From: Mesodorylaimus sp. YZB2_4 | Lineage: Eukaryota; Nematoda; Enoplea; Dorylaimida; Dorylaimidae | Direction of reading: 5' to 3' | Assembly (NCBI GenBank): GCA_030248295.1 | Contig: JASANH010001575.1 | Coordinates: forward strand, 186,001-250,000 | DNA: 64,000 nucleotides | Part shown: positions 1 to 11,128 of the stretch, piece by piece | Position numbering within the stretch: the stretch's first letter is position 1 | How the letters are laid out: each line of letters opens with the position of its first letter | Translations under genes and position numbers: made by a program | The notes under the pieces: generated by a model | What the model was told of the DNA's origin: nothing | What the model saw: only the letters and a program-made list of their open reading frames with translations | Databases searched by the model: none

Positions 1-2440
1 AAGAACGCGAAAAATGAGCGAGAGAATTTGTTTGCAACCGCACAGAAGAAATGCACTGAATACAATGAGCTGATTGCGAGCAGCTGCGAAAGTCCTCGCC
101 TGACTCGGCATTGTAAAGTCGTGCACGCTGGCGATTGGTCAGCTGGCCCAGGTCGCAGTCCGACTGGCTTTCGTATTCAGCCCTAACCTGACCCTTTCAA
201 AATCAGAGAAAACCCAAACCCAAAATTATGAAAAAGAGGGACGCACCGAGCGAATGAATGCAAAAACCAGAACTCTTGGAAATCATCGACAGATTCGGTT
301 AGCATGTACGTATGGTGTAAGCACGGTCTACCCAGCATCATGTCGACAGACCCACAGATCCTGCCGCGTTTAGGGTGAGCTGCCCCGAGCGGCGGATCAG
401 CCGGATTGAGAGCTTTGAATCCGCGCCAAAATATCTCTCTAAAGGCGTTGTATCACGCCTGTTCGCGCAGACAGCTAGAATTCACAGTTCAACTCATCCA
501 TAAGTGATGTACGCACTATTTTGGGCCTCTTTCATTTTCTTTCCACAAAATGGTTCAATGTTGTTTTCTTCCAGCTCGCCACCGAATATTCGTTGGGATC
601 AAAGTCCAATCGGGAACCTGACTTTGGCTGTTACTTGTGAGCCAGGGAAATCTAGCCCCCCCTATATTTAGTGTGTAGTGTGATTTGCATATCGCCTGAT
701 TTGCTGATCGACCTAGGCATGTCTATTGTGTGTAAGATTTGTTCTTCTGCGCCAGGTCAGGGAACTAGTTGTGCTCTATACCCGTGTGTATTAGGAATGT
801 ATATAAGGAGCCCGTTCTGCGGTGCTCGAGCAGTCGCAGTCATTCGTGGTCTTCGTATTTCTTGCTTGTACGTCGGCTCGTATTGAACGATTTCAGTTGG
901 TTGTCAGTGGTCTGTTTGGGCAATGTTCCGTGTGCCGAGTGGACGTCGATTTCGCCCATATCCAGCCCGATCTTTGGGTAAGCAGTCTTGTTGAGTGTAA
1001 CTGTTTATTGTGTCTATATTAGGCTAGGCCAGTCAACTACGTTACACTGGCAACCTCCAAGGCACTGCCATCTCTTTGCATCGCGTTCGGGCTGGAGACC
1101 CAAAGCACCCATCTTTTCTTCCCCATCCCCATTCTTACCCTGTTGGTTTTTGTCCGAAATCCTTCGACCCCACTCCCGCCTGAGCGCCAATTCCTTAATG
1201 GCTATAACTCTGGGTCGGTTCTGGATTGGGGATCGGGCTGGGTGGCCTCACACCTGGGTCGGTCAATTTAGGTGCTCTGCAGCAATGCTGCATTCGTTGG
1301 TTAGCGGTAATCAGAGAACAACATTCAACAAGCTGAGATGAAGAGTCAGGGATTGGTTGATTTCACTTTCAGCAAAGCAGTCTAGCACTCTGGCGGAAAG
1401 ACGCGTGTCTTGAAATAAAAACCTGACAGATTAGAGTGGAGTACATTCCAATATATCGATATCAGACAAATGTCATTTGAAAATAAAGAGTAAAACGTGC
1501 ATTAAAAAATACTTTTAAAAGTCAAGTTCCTACTTTTCACGCACATAGCTACATCGTAGGAAAGACGATTCCATGAGTGCACTGTTACGGATGACTTGTT
1601 GAGTTCCCTCAGCACTCTTCGTTCACACGTTCCCTCAACAGTGACATATTTGCAGCAGGCATCTCCGTCAAATATGGCCTGCTAATCTACCAAAAAGCTG
1701 AATCTCTATACCTGCCCAAATCAAAAATAATCCATGAGTAACCAACTTGGCAAAGCGATCACTCGACATTAACGCTGATATAAATTAAAAACAAGATGTA
1801 GATATGACTTTGATATATATACCAGAAAAATATTGTGCAGATGTGAATATTCAAATCATAACTTTTGGAAAGATATGAATATTTATTTGAGATGGAGAAT
1901 TCTGAAAGCTCTAAAGTCCTGAGTATTAAAAAACCGCGAGAAATTAAAAGTTTGAATCAAAAAGACTTTGCTTTTTACTTTTCCCAGACACGATGGTTCA
2001 CATCAGCTGTGGTTGTTACGGCTGCCGATCAAACAGAGAAAGCCGTAGTGGCCTCAAATACTCGTGCATAAGTTCCTAGCCTCGTTGGAGCTCGCGGTGT
2101 TTCGTGCCAACACCCAGCCGTCGGCTAGCACAAGGGCGATGTGGGCACCTTGCATGTACAGAATGGTGCAACTTCATCAAGGAGGGCAGGCGGCCTGGTT
2201 TATCCCCTTACCTCTCCAAAGCGTCATCCGTTTCTACAGGCCAGGTAGTGCGAGTGAGCTTGCACGACAGCAGTCTTCTGCATAGCCTTGTCTAGAACCT
2301 GGTTCCTTTTTTGGCCTCTTAAAAGTCCAGCTGATTAGCCTTACGAATTCTTTTCTGATCGCAATAGAACTTTCCAGCGTACGCCGAAGGCTCAAAGTTT
2401 GAAATTCCCGCTTACGCTGCTTATGACAATAAGCCAAGGA
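1..2440. other. Duplicated stretch with no recognisable gene
   Basis: Both copies (here and 14311-16750) keep several short open frames, for example 988-1341, but none has a recognisable domain, splice structure or codon bias. Bases 1-180 equal the upstream flank of the minus-strand glycoprotein gene at 14271. The open frames survive in both copies because the copies are nearly identical, so this is not evidence of coding. Confidence 0.6.
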
Positions 2441-2446
2441 TCAAGC

Positions 2447-2492
2447 ATGCTATGCTATGCTATACTATGCTGTGCTATACTTTACTGTACCA
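2447..2492. repeat. (TATGC)n-type microsatellite at LINE 3' end
   Basis: Imperfect 5-bp units (GCTAT/ATACT variants) are repeated about nine times directly behind the LINE 3' end. They are preserved at 16756-16801 in copy B. This is probably the retrotransposon's own 3' tail, since it sits at the same place in both copies. Confidence 0.7.
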
Positions 2493-3851
2493 AAAGACTT
2501 ATCAGTCCACTTAGAAGGCACAGCACAATATTTAAAACGTAATAAGGCATCAAAACTGGAGATTTGCCACAACGGTCTTAAAAACAGGAATTGAACTAAA
2601 CGCGTTATCACAATCGATAACATTATTCCACAATGGCTGAGAATTCAAAACTTTGAGTAAATGCGTCCGTACGCTGTGCTTTGACTTCCAGCTGGTGCGG
2701 TTGCAGGAAGCGAGGGCTGACCCGACGATTACACATGTCCGAGGGAATAAAATGTCGATTCGGGTAGAACGCGTGTCCGTGGTAAAATCGATAAAATTGA
2801 ATGAGTTTGAGGTGATTCCTTCGATCACTTAGAGTGGGACAGTTCAGTTCCTCCAACATCGCTTCATATGGCATTGTCCAGTTGTTAAGAACGGCCCTCG
2901 CAGCAAATTTTTGTGCTTCTTCAAGATCGACTATCGATTGTTGATGAGTCGGGGACCACGCCACGCAACCATATTCTAAGCGCGGTCTAACGCATTGAAG
3001 ATACACAGTTTTCAACACTTCCGAGGCAAATTTTCCAAATTTTTTCCGGAAAGCCCCAATCATTCGCCAGGCGGATGCAGAAATTTCATGGCAATGACGG
3101 CCAAAACGCATGTCGGTTGACAAATGAACTCCCAGGTATTTCACAGTATCCGTAACCTGGATCGGCTTACCATTTGACAGAAATACAGGGAGTCCATCGG
3201 TTGCAGAAGAATTCAAACGAAAAATGCAGGCTTGCGACTTGTCGACATTCAATTCCAGTCCGAGATCGGTAACACAATTTGACACAAAATCAATAGCTGG
3301 TTCAATTTGGCCCTTGACAGTGTTTAATGATTTAGATGGAACAAGTAAGATTAAGTCATCCGCATAGGCCAGCAGTAAAAATTTAGGGAAGGTAGCTTCG
3401 AAACGAACCAAGGCGGAGTTGACAAAAGCAGTGAACAAAACTGGACCAAATACTGACCCCTGAGGCACTCCAAAAATCACAGGGGCAAGCTCCGACGATG
3501 AGCCATCAACTGAAACAAATTGTGATCGATTTTCCAAATACGAAAAAATCCATTTGAGGAGAGTCGGCGACAGATTATGGTCCTTCTCCAATGAATGCAG
3601 TAGGCGATCGTGTGGCACTCTGTCAAACGCCTTCCGTAGATCAAAAAATACTGGTCCTACTGTCCTGTACTCCCGCCGGGAGTTCAACCAGTCGTGTGTC
3701 GTTTGGGTGACATGAATGAGCGCCCCTGTAGTTGAGTAATTCTTTCGAAAGCCATGTTGATTTGATGAAAACTGAAGCCGTGGTTGCAGTAAACGAAGAA
3801 CGTGATTTTCTAACATGTTTGACAAAACAGGAAGCAGAGAAATTGGACGGA
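2447..3851 (-). mobile_element. 5'-truncated non-LTR retrotransposon (RT half), copy A
   Basis: The minus strand carries an uninterrupted frame (2623 to about 3850) for a LINE reverse transcriptase. Visible motifs are the HGFRK box, FFDLRKAFD (first catalytic Asp), GVPQGSVFGP, and YADD (encoded near 3354-3366). A conserved C-terminal region follows, with LGVHLS and YGCVAW-type motifs. The motif set fits the CR1/Jockey group, but the exact clade is an inference. The 3' end lies beside a (TATGC)n-like microsatellite at 2447-2492, as in LINEs with simple-repeat tails. The endonuclease half is missing: at about 3851 the element runs straight into sequence that in copy B lies 3.9 kb further on, so a deletion removed the 5' half after duplication. 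The element cannot transpose on its own. Confidence 0.9.
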
Positions 3852-4331
3852 TCAGTGCACGAAGAACACAGCAGGATGACACCATGGCCGTTTTGTAGAA
3901 TCACCTTCAGTTTTAGCTCTCGATTATGATCCGTTGGAATTTTGACCATTTTCAACCACGTTCATGGGTGCGGGTGCGAGCATGCTCAGAGAACACCACC
4001 TACCTAATGCACTTGCTGTGCAGAGATTTCGGCTGAATCGGGACTGGCTGTGCACGAACACTTGCAAGAAGCCCACCGACACTGGCTCGAAAGGGATTCT
4101 GGCCCGAACGGGTTGCTGGCTGAACCAGGATGGGGCCCTGAAAAATAATCCATGATCGAACCTAACCGAAATTTCACCCTGAAGACGTTTGTTTGAACTG
4201 ACCATAAGCGGCAGCGACAAGTTCTGCGATGTCATAATTTCTGCTGTACTGTTGTGGTGGTTGACATTTCAGTTATGGGCATACAGTTAGGTGCAGTTTA
4301 TGACTGAATATATCATCAGCTATTGTAGGAA

Positions 4332-4412
4332 AAATACGCAATACGCAAACTTGTAAGCATACTTTGCGGAGTACGCAATTTGCGTATTACGCAATACGCA
4401 TACGCATTCAAA
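4332..4412. repeat. TACGCAA/TACGCATA short tandem repeat
   Basis: Runs of ACGCAATACGCA and GCATACGCATT occur here, at 22264-22322 (copy B) and at about 20742-20784 inside a foldback element. No coding potential. Confidence 0.6.
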
Positions 4413-4529
4413 TCAAGTATTGCTACCAACTGTAAATTGCACTCGTCCACGATAATCTCGATTATTAGTTTGGATCAAGTTTGCTTTTTGATCATGACTT
4501 CTATACTGTATGAATATGCTTACAGTTTC

Positions 4530-5063
4530 TTAAAATACAAGTATTTTTAGCTGTCCGTCCGCATATGGATCGAAGACTGGATAAATGTAGAAAATGAGGC
4601 AGCCAACATCTGTCAAATCTAGCACAGGCTCGTCTACTTCTTCAAAAATTTCCAAGAATTGCATACCAGAAATGATGATCAAGATGCGTGGCCTCGATGG
4701 TGGCCCAACGAATGTTATATCAAGCGTATTTCTAGCTAAATCAGCGAAGTCTACATCAAAATCTTCTTGATTCAAGAAGTTCTCTTGTAAGATTTTCTCA
4801 GAAGCTGACATGCTTGTAGTTAGTTCTGTGACAATGTACGTGTCCCTCATAAACCCCAGGGAAAGTCGGGTGCGTTCGTCTCCTATTTCAAACAATTCAA
4901 GCAAACTTTTGCGCAGAACATCCTTGATGGCGTCGACATAATTCATGTAGTTTTGAGTGTGGTAATTTGCGATGACCAGTTCGATATTCGACGAGTCGCC
5001 ATTGGTGAGTTGGCCGCGGGTATTGATCAGGAGGGCGATGAGGAGGGACGACAGGGGCCACAT
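4530..5063 (-). pseudogene. von Willebrand A-like secreted protein, copy A, 3'-truncated by deletion
   Basis: The minus-strand frame starts at 5063 (ATG) with a hydrophobic signal-like N terminus (WPLSSLLIALLI). A VWA-like fold follows: a first strand (IELVIANYH), a helix, a GDERTRLSLGF strand, and an RPRILIIISG strand leading to a GCLIFYIYPV strand. The first strand lacks the DxSxS metal site, so classic MIDAS binding is not expected. In copy B the equivalent frame continues into a DHVFQ strand and a Cys-rich/poly-Thr tail. Here about 800 bp are deleted and the frame ends after ten unrelated residues. The start region is intact, unlike copy B. The assignment rests on strand pattern, not on a search. 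Confidence 0.6.
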
Positions 5064-5676
5064 ATCGATGGCAGGTCGCGTAGCCGAGTAATACGACTCT
5101 AGGTGACACTTGTGCAGCAGTTACACAGCTTCCAATGTTTTGCATTAGCTTCGTAAGAGACGTATGGTTGGCGGGGCGATTATATGCCACGTTTGCAACA
5201 ATCATCAGGAGTGATTTTTCAATTTATCCCCATTAAAGAATGTCATACTGCTTATGGACCAACGCACAGATCTCAAACGACGCAAAATTTGAATTTCCCG
5301 CTGCAGGCCGCTTATGGCAGTTTGACATTGATGAAAAGTTCCTCACTCCAAACCGTGTGCGCGTCTCGTTCAAGGAAGCTTTTTTCAAACAAAACAACCC
5401 TTAAATTCTGGTTACTTTTTGAAAAGCCACGCTAAATCAGGGAGACTGTCAGCAGTAAGTTTTACTCAGTACACTTACCGCTCAGGCTAAAGTGAGAGAC
5501 TTTTTTCTATGTAAAACTGCCATAAGCTTTAAGCGGGAAATTCAAATTTTGCGTTATGTAATGCCTACGAAATCGTGTATTAGTAGTTTTTGCCAGCTTG
5601 AATTTTGCGTATTTACCAAACCTGCAGTAATGCGCAGTTCAGGTTGACATCATCAGGCAGTGCAAAGTGTCTGACG

Positions 5677-7770
5677 ATGCGCTCCCTGCCACTTTACACC
5701 ATTCCTCGATCCTGCAGCGTAAAATGCTGGCACACCCCTGGCCACTTGATGCGGGCAGTGGTGCGCTGTTGTGTGGTCATGGCAGCCGTGCGACCAGGCG
5801 AGTCGTCGTGGATGCCGTGGCCGTGGAGATGGGATGACTGGCGGACGTTGGTGCCCGCCCTCCTGGTCCCCTTATCGCTGCTTGTCTCGCTGACTGTCTT
5901 TTTGTGCTTGTGCTGCAAGAAGAAACGGAGATCGGAGGAGCCAGAGGCCATCGACGTGGTGGAACCAGTGGTCGTCGAGAGCAGACCTAAATTGCAAATC
6001 AGGATCGAGGAGGGCAAGGACGCCAGTTTGTCATCGACCGACACGGGCACAACGGGCATCCTCGATCCCAGTCTCAAACGTCACAAAACTGACGCCAGTT
6101 CCAGGGGCGCATTCTCGTTCTTTTCGAAGCGCAGTGGAAAAAAGGTTTCGAAAAAAGGAACAGCGAAATTGAAGAAAACTCTGGCAAAAGTGTCGAAAAA
6201 GAGGTAATTAATTTTTTTGCAATTATAATTTTTTTGAACTGTCATCTTTGAAATTAGCTCGACGCCGATGGGAGCCAAGACGAAAACGTCCCCTTTCAAA
6301 AAGACATCGCTGAAGCCGAAGGAGCCAGCCAAGCCACCGTTGGCATCTCAAGGTGTGACGAAGACAGAAAGTAGCGGAGTCGGGTAAGCAAGGATCTGTG
6401 CATTATTCTCAGAAAATAAGTGACAGCGATTCTTAAAATTTGGAAAAATGTTTCGGAGAAATGGCTGAGCCAAACCTTTTTTGATCAGTGTCACTCTCGT
6501 CCCCAAGGCTTTTTATTTGATACTTCATTCGCGCAGCAGGCAGAAAAATTTAAGTTTCTGTTAATTTTCTGCTAAAAATTTAGCGCGCATATTTAAAAGA
6601 GGTTTTCGAATTTTCATCCGCTGCGAACTTTGGACTCTGAAAAATGAATGTCAGAAGGCAGAATCTGGAAGTTTAAGCTTTCCAAGAAACCAACTTTTAC
6701 AACTGTATGATCCCCAGTTGTTGCTCTGGGCTGATGTTTCCTTCTCCTCGTTTTCTCCCCACTGAACTAGAAATCGCGCATTTTGGAAGTCAACGACGGC
6801 TGGATCGTTTTTGATAAAAGTTGGCACGATTGTAGACTCTCCCCATTCGCAAAGTATGCAAAAAATCAAAAAGTTTCTTTGAACTGTTCACGGTCCTTCA
6901 GCATTGTGCATCCGGCTGGCTGGTCTCGCTGTAAGCAGGCACGTTTAGGTCCGCGCCAACGACATGTAGATACCACTTTCCAAACTGTCGAATTTATTTT
7001 GATAGGACTGCAGGGAGACAAAGCCTGGGAGAACCAATATCCAAATCAGTCCAGACCTGAAACCATATTTTACTCGGGCTGCGCGAAAATGTGCCATCCA
7101 GAGGCCTGGCGAAGAGAATTTGGTTTCAGACTGATGAGTCACCTTCCTGCACACATTGGGTAAAATATGGTTTCAGTGTGGGGTGATCCTGAAACTGATG
7201 GTGGGCCAAGGACTGATTGTCTTGGCAGGCCATCCATGAGTGCCTCACAGTATCCATCTGCATTTCAGTGGCACCCCGACCACGCTGCTAGTGACTGCGG
7301 CTGTGGAGAAGCAATCTGAGCAATTAGCTCAGGAATCGAGCGACGACGGGGAATATCTCCGCCTTGGTGCATTGGCTTCGGCTAAATTAGCCCCCTCGAC
7401 CAAACGTGGTCCGAGTGCCATACCCAGCTTCCTCCGTGCACGTTCCGTGTCCCCCTCGCCCGCTGGTCCCCGCCAACCACTGGACAACAGTCCCTACATC
7501 GAAGTGCGTGCCAGCGAGTCAGCCCCCTCGTCCTCGACCTCCTTGCAGCCCAAGTGGTCTGGTCGACACACCTCCGATCCCTCGATCATGTCCGCCCACA
7601 CAGCCATCACGCCCGGTACTGTTCGCTCGACTGGTCCACCAGCCAGCAATGACGGAGCGGGAAGCCAGACCATGCTCTCAACTTCCCCCTCGGCCAGGCA
7701 ACCCTCCAGTGTCACTGCTCGGCCAGGGCGAAGGAAGAAAAAGAAGAAACCAAAGAGACTCCAGCAATGA
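5677..7770 (+). CDS. Single-pass membrane protein with basic tail, copy A
   Basis: There are three exons: 5677-6203, 6258-6383 and 7269-7770. The introns are 54 nt and about 885 nt, with GTAATT/TTAG and GTAAGC/TTTCAG sites and matching phases. The start is uncertain; ATG at 5677 is the first shared with copy B. The short N-terminal part has several Cys and no clear signal peptide. It is followed by one transmembrane helix (LVPALLVPLSLLVSLTVFLCL), then CCKKKRR and a long cytoplasmic region. The tail holds a lysine-rich block (KKVSKKGTAKLKKTL), a Ser/Pro-rich stretch and a final RRKKKKKPKR cluster before TGA. No known family is recognised. It lies head-to-head with the VWA-like gene, so they may share a promoter region (5064-5676). 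Both copies keep this frame open, unlike their VWA neighbours. Confidence 0.65.
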
Positions 7771-8116
7771 TCCGTTCTTGACTTGTGCTGTTTTTGAATC
7801 AGTATTTGTGCATGTACTGTCCTGCCGTTGATGAATTCTATTGCTTGATCACTAAAACACGGTGTCTTTTTGTCTTGGTTGTGTATTTTGGATTTGAATA
7901 TCCCGCCTTGCAAACTGATGCTCGTGTTCTGTTTTCTTACAACAAAAGCGTGCGCAGGCTTTAAAAACTGGCTCCCGGATACTGTGGCGTGGTTTGTTTT
8001 CTGGAGAAACCTGTTTTTTCCTTTTCTACCTGCAATTTCTCTTTCTTCATTTACGTATGATCATTTCCATTCGTTCTTGTATTTTCGGCCGTGCTGGTGG
8101 CGTGTTGGAATAGTCT

Positions 8117-8632
8117 GCCGTGAGAGGTGGTCACCTCCAGGGATAGGTCGGGATCACATTTTTCTGTGATCGGAATTAGGGCCCTGATCCCCTGGGATTG
8201 CCCTGATCCCCCTGCCCTGTTTAAGGTCGTACATTGTTTGCACGCACGAAGGAAAAGAGTCTATTTTCCTCACTAAAGCACACTTTAGTCATCTAGGTTT
8301 TTTGAAGCTTTTCATCAGGTCGAGTGTCAGTCATTATAAATAAGCTGAAATTGATGAGTACATTCGCAGTTTCGATCTGCGTCCAGCGAGGTCAGCCTGG
8401 GCTAAGTAAAATCAGTGTTGCTACCATTATCGATTTGAGTCGATGTTGCTGTTGTCTCGTCATCGCAACTGCTTTGTCGCAGATATGATGGATCAGAGTG
8501 TACCTGCCATGCTTATGCGTGTCATAGTTATATGCAGAATCCCGATGCCTCAATGTCAGGATCAGGATCAGGATCGGGATTGGGATCCCAACCTCTCCCT
8601 AGTCATCTCACAGCCTCGTTTATTATATCATG
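8117..8632. other. Intergenic, unique, no gene seen
   Basis: This is sequence beyond the right edge of duplication copy A. It contains short GGATCAGGATC runs at about 8556-8590 that resemble the subterminal repeats of the MITE next to it. No coding frame could be supported. Confidence 0.5.
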
Positions 8633-8640
8633 ACTGCTGG

Positions 8641-9328
8641 TAGCGTTCGTTCAGGATAATTATTTTTGGGATCGGTATCGGGATCGGGACTCGCTTAATC
8701 CCGACCGGGATCGGGATCGGGACAGGATTGGGATTTTGTGAAGAGAGCGCTTTTCATTGGCTATAGATGACCTACAACCCACCCTGAGTAGCCAGCAAAT
8801 TAAAAGCCACAGATTCCCTTTCCTTGGATAATTTTTAGTGCAGTATTTATCATTGCATTCAAAATCAGGCAAGCGAAGAATCAGTTACAAATCAGCAAAC
8901 AAATCCCCTCCTTCTCCTCTATCAATTCAATCATCCGCCAAGGTCTCTATATTTCCCCTTCTGAAATATTTTGATGGCCATGACCATCTGAGTCAGTGTC
9001 AAGCAGAATGTCGCCAGCTTCTGCAGCAGGCCCACCATCTAATGATGGCAAATGCGGGCTGTTACTGTATCCAACTGGGCGCAAATCGTACATCAGAAAA
9101 AGCAGGACTTGTGCATTTTATGGGAGTAGTTTCATCCGATCATGCCATTATCACCCCTACAGCTCGTTTCCCACACACCAGCCCCATTCCCTGTTGCAAT
9201 AAAAACATTCTATCACCACAATATTCAGTCCCCAATCCCGAACACTTTTTATCGGGATCGGGATTGGGTTCGGGAGGGGCAATCCCGACTGGGATCGGGA
9301 TCGGGACCGGGATCCCGAACGAACGCTA
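8641..9328. mobile_element. hAT-like MITE with 8-bp target-site duplication
   Basis: The terminal inverted repeats begin TAGCGTTCGTTC and end GAACGAACGCTA. Inside them are inverted subterminal arrays of GGGATCGGGATC-type hexamers (8668-8735 and about 9245-9315). The element is 688 bp and carries no transposase. Flanking 8-mers ACTGCTGG (8633-8640) and ACTGCTGC (9329-9336) match at 7 of 8 positions, as expected for the 8-bp duplications made by hAT transposases. An internal part (about 8760-8875) recurs in reverse orientation at about 44056-44170, so this is a family. Confidence 0.8.
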
Positions 9329-9336
9329 ACTGCTGC

Positions 9337-9689
9337 CAAGCTAATATGATTGAAAGTCCCGTAGAGAACTGGGCTGGTGCGGCCCAACACGCAAAACATT
9401 TTTAAAAAAATGGGGAAAAGTTGTGGGAGAAATTTGTTGAGGCTTCTACCGAATAGAAATCCGCTTCATAAATCAAGAAGGATTTGTCTTCGAAGGAGAA
9501 GGCAACTTGTCAAGCTCGAAAAAGCATAAAACAAAACGTTTCACAACATGGCGTTCGGAAAGAGGGGGTTATGGCTGAAGTTGTCGACCATTTTTGACAG
9601 GGGTTCGCGAGGAGTGATCGGCATGCGGCCAGGGGGGAGGGGGTCGAAAATCGAGCTTTTGTGCGGTCGACCTTAATGGATGGCCCCTT
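9337..9689. other. Intergenic, no gene seen
   Basis: Short AT-rich and G-rich sequence with no open frame that has a recognisable product. Confidence 0.5.
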
Positions 9690-10460
9690 CAGTATGTCTA
9701 TGAAAACCCACGCTGTGGGCGACCATAAATCATTTCTCAAATCGAGCCTATTATCCCTGAACATCAAAACAAACGCGCCAAATTTAAACTGTTATGCTCA
9801 TTTTGGGAACTGTAGCGAAATGTCGACGGCACTTCCTTGGTTGTGCTCAGAAATACTTTGCATTGACCCTTTTAGCGATATCGTTTCAAAAAGGGGCCTC
9901 GGAAGTCCATTTTTTTGCATTCTGCGTAATGGTCGACCATTTTGAACACGCTGAACCGCTTTTACAGGCGTAGGAGGAGCCTTGGCCGTGAGAGCGACAG
10001 AGCGATGACTTTTCTCTGCTAGCTTGGCCAAGCATATAAGCTCAACTCAGGGTCAGAGTGGCACGATTGGTGAAACGCAAGTTTAAGGAGGAGTTTGGCT
10101 GATCGATCAATCACTAAAAGTTAGAAGGCCAACAGCAGTTAGATGACAGTAAACAGTCAGCCTCGCTGATGGATACGACTGCAGAGAGAACAAAGCTGAC
10201 TCGCAATCAGATTTGGCAAATACATACTGTCTGTATTCTTTAAAAATGTACCGAGGACCAACCAAGGGCTGGCCAGTCGATTTTTTTGACACCCTTTTTT
10301 ATGTGCTCAATCGAAAGTACTCTCAGAACTGATTCACTTGGCGGGAGCAAAATTTTAAAAGTGGTCACTTTTGGTCGAAAAACCATAACTTGCTTATTAT
10401 TGGGCCTAGAACAATTGAAAAAATGAAGGAATGACCGCTACATTCTGATGAATCCGAATC
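9690..10460. repeat. Dispersed composite repeat, copy 1
   Basis: This stretch matches 39340-40128 in the same orientation and order with high identity. It comprises the right arm of a foldback element (about 9690-9990, ending GGAGCCTTGG), a non-repetitive linker (about 9990-10272) and the left arm of a second foldback family starting CAGTCGATTTTTTTGACACC. Shared linker sequence means the two loci were copied as a unit, not assembled by independent insertions. Confidence 0.75.
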
Positions 10461-10467
10461 TTATTTT

Positions 10468-10942
10468 TAAAAAGCCTAGCTATAACCGTTCATAAGATCT
10501 TCAACAAAAACCGTTCGTAATCAGCCGTGATCAGGCACATAATCGATTATGGGTGGATTACACAAGCCACGTCTCCCTCTTGTTTTCATGGAAATAGTAC
10601 CCTAGGGTCAGTACATTATAAAACAACCCCAACTTCCGCACTGCGGACCACAGTTTTTGTGCACATGGCCGATAACTGCGCCCCATTTCGGCAATTTTCA
10701 AATGATCTGCACAAATGATGCTGAGATGTTCGATCATGAGCTGAAACTTCCTAATGAGTCCCAGTTATTGGCCAAGTAGCGCGAAATTTCGAGCTGTTTC
10801 ATGATTCACTGACCATAGGCTACTATTTCAGTGACAAAACAGGAACATCTGGCTTTTCTAGTTTACCCATAATCAATTATGTGCCTGATCACAGACGGTT
10901 TCTTGAATACTTCCTGAACAATTATAGCTAGGCTAATTTTAC
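10468..10942. mobile_element. Foldback (MITE-like) element with ~85-bp inverted arms
   Basis: The left arm (AGCCTAGCTATAACC through TGATCAGGCACATAATCGAT) is inverted at about 10866-10940 (ATCAATTATGTGCCTGATCA through TTATAGCTAGGCT). The interior (about 300 bp) has no coding capacity. The same arm sequences recur around 40778-40866, inside the foldback element there. Confidence 0.75.
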
Positions 10943-11128
10943 TACGAAAAACAACTCAATCTTCCCCACAGGCCAAACAAGCCATGCAAACATCGTGACT
11001 AGTATTGACAAATAGTACAAAGCAAAAACCCACTCGGATGAGTCTTCAATAAAAAACGAACACGAAATACAAAATCTTATCACTTTTTCTTGACTGGCAC
11101 CTTCGAGCCCGCTTCGAGATTTCTTCTT

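Larger units (their letters stand above)
1..8116. repeat. Segmental duplication, copy A
   Basis: This stretch is repeated in direct orientation at 14311-26523. The first ~3.8 kb match at an offset of about 14309 with very few differences, and the rest matches at larger offsets because of indels. Copy A lacks about 3.9 kb (equivalent to 17840-21780) at the junction near 3852 and about 0.8 kb (equivalent to 22467-23272) near 4552. It contains about 290 bp (5178-5468) that copy B lacks. The left edge is cut by the window; base 1 corresponds to DNA just upstream of the gene at 11129-14271, so the duplication may extend leftwards and include another copy of that gene. Similarity stops at about 8116. 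Confidence 0.95.

Noticed and set aside
988-1341. 117-codon frame nearly identical at 15297-15650
   Set aside because: The two copies are almost identical at DNA level, so frame conservation is uninformative. No start context, domain or splice sites.
5089-5110. TAATACGACTC followed by TAGGTGACAC, resembling parts of the T7 and SP6 phage promoters used in cloning vectors
   Set aside because: Only 11 and 10 bases match, both promoters lack their cores, the flanks are not vector-like, and a diverged version is present in duplication copy B (about 23806-23826). Treated as coincidence, not contamination.
5694-6077. 127-codon minus-strand frame opposite exon 1 of the basic-tail protein, conserved in both copies
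   Set aside because: Conservation reflects recent duplication. The composition is the mirror of the coding strand and no domain is visible.
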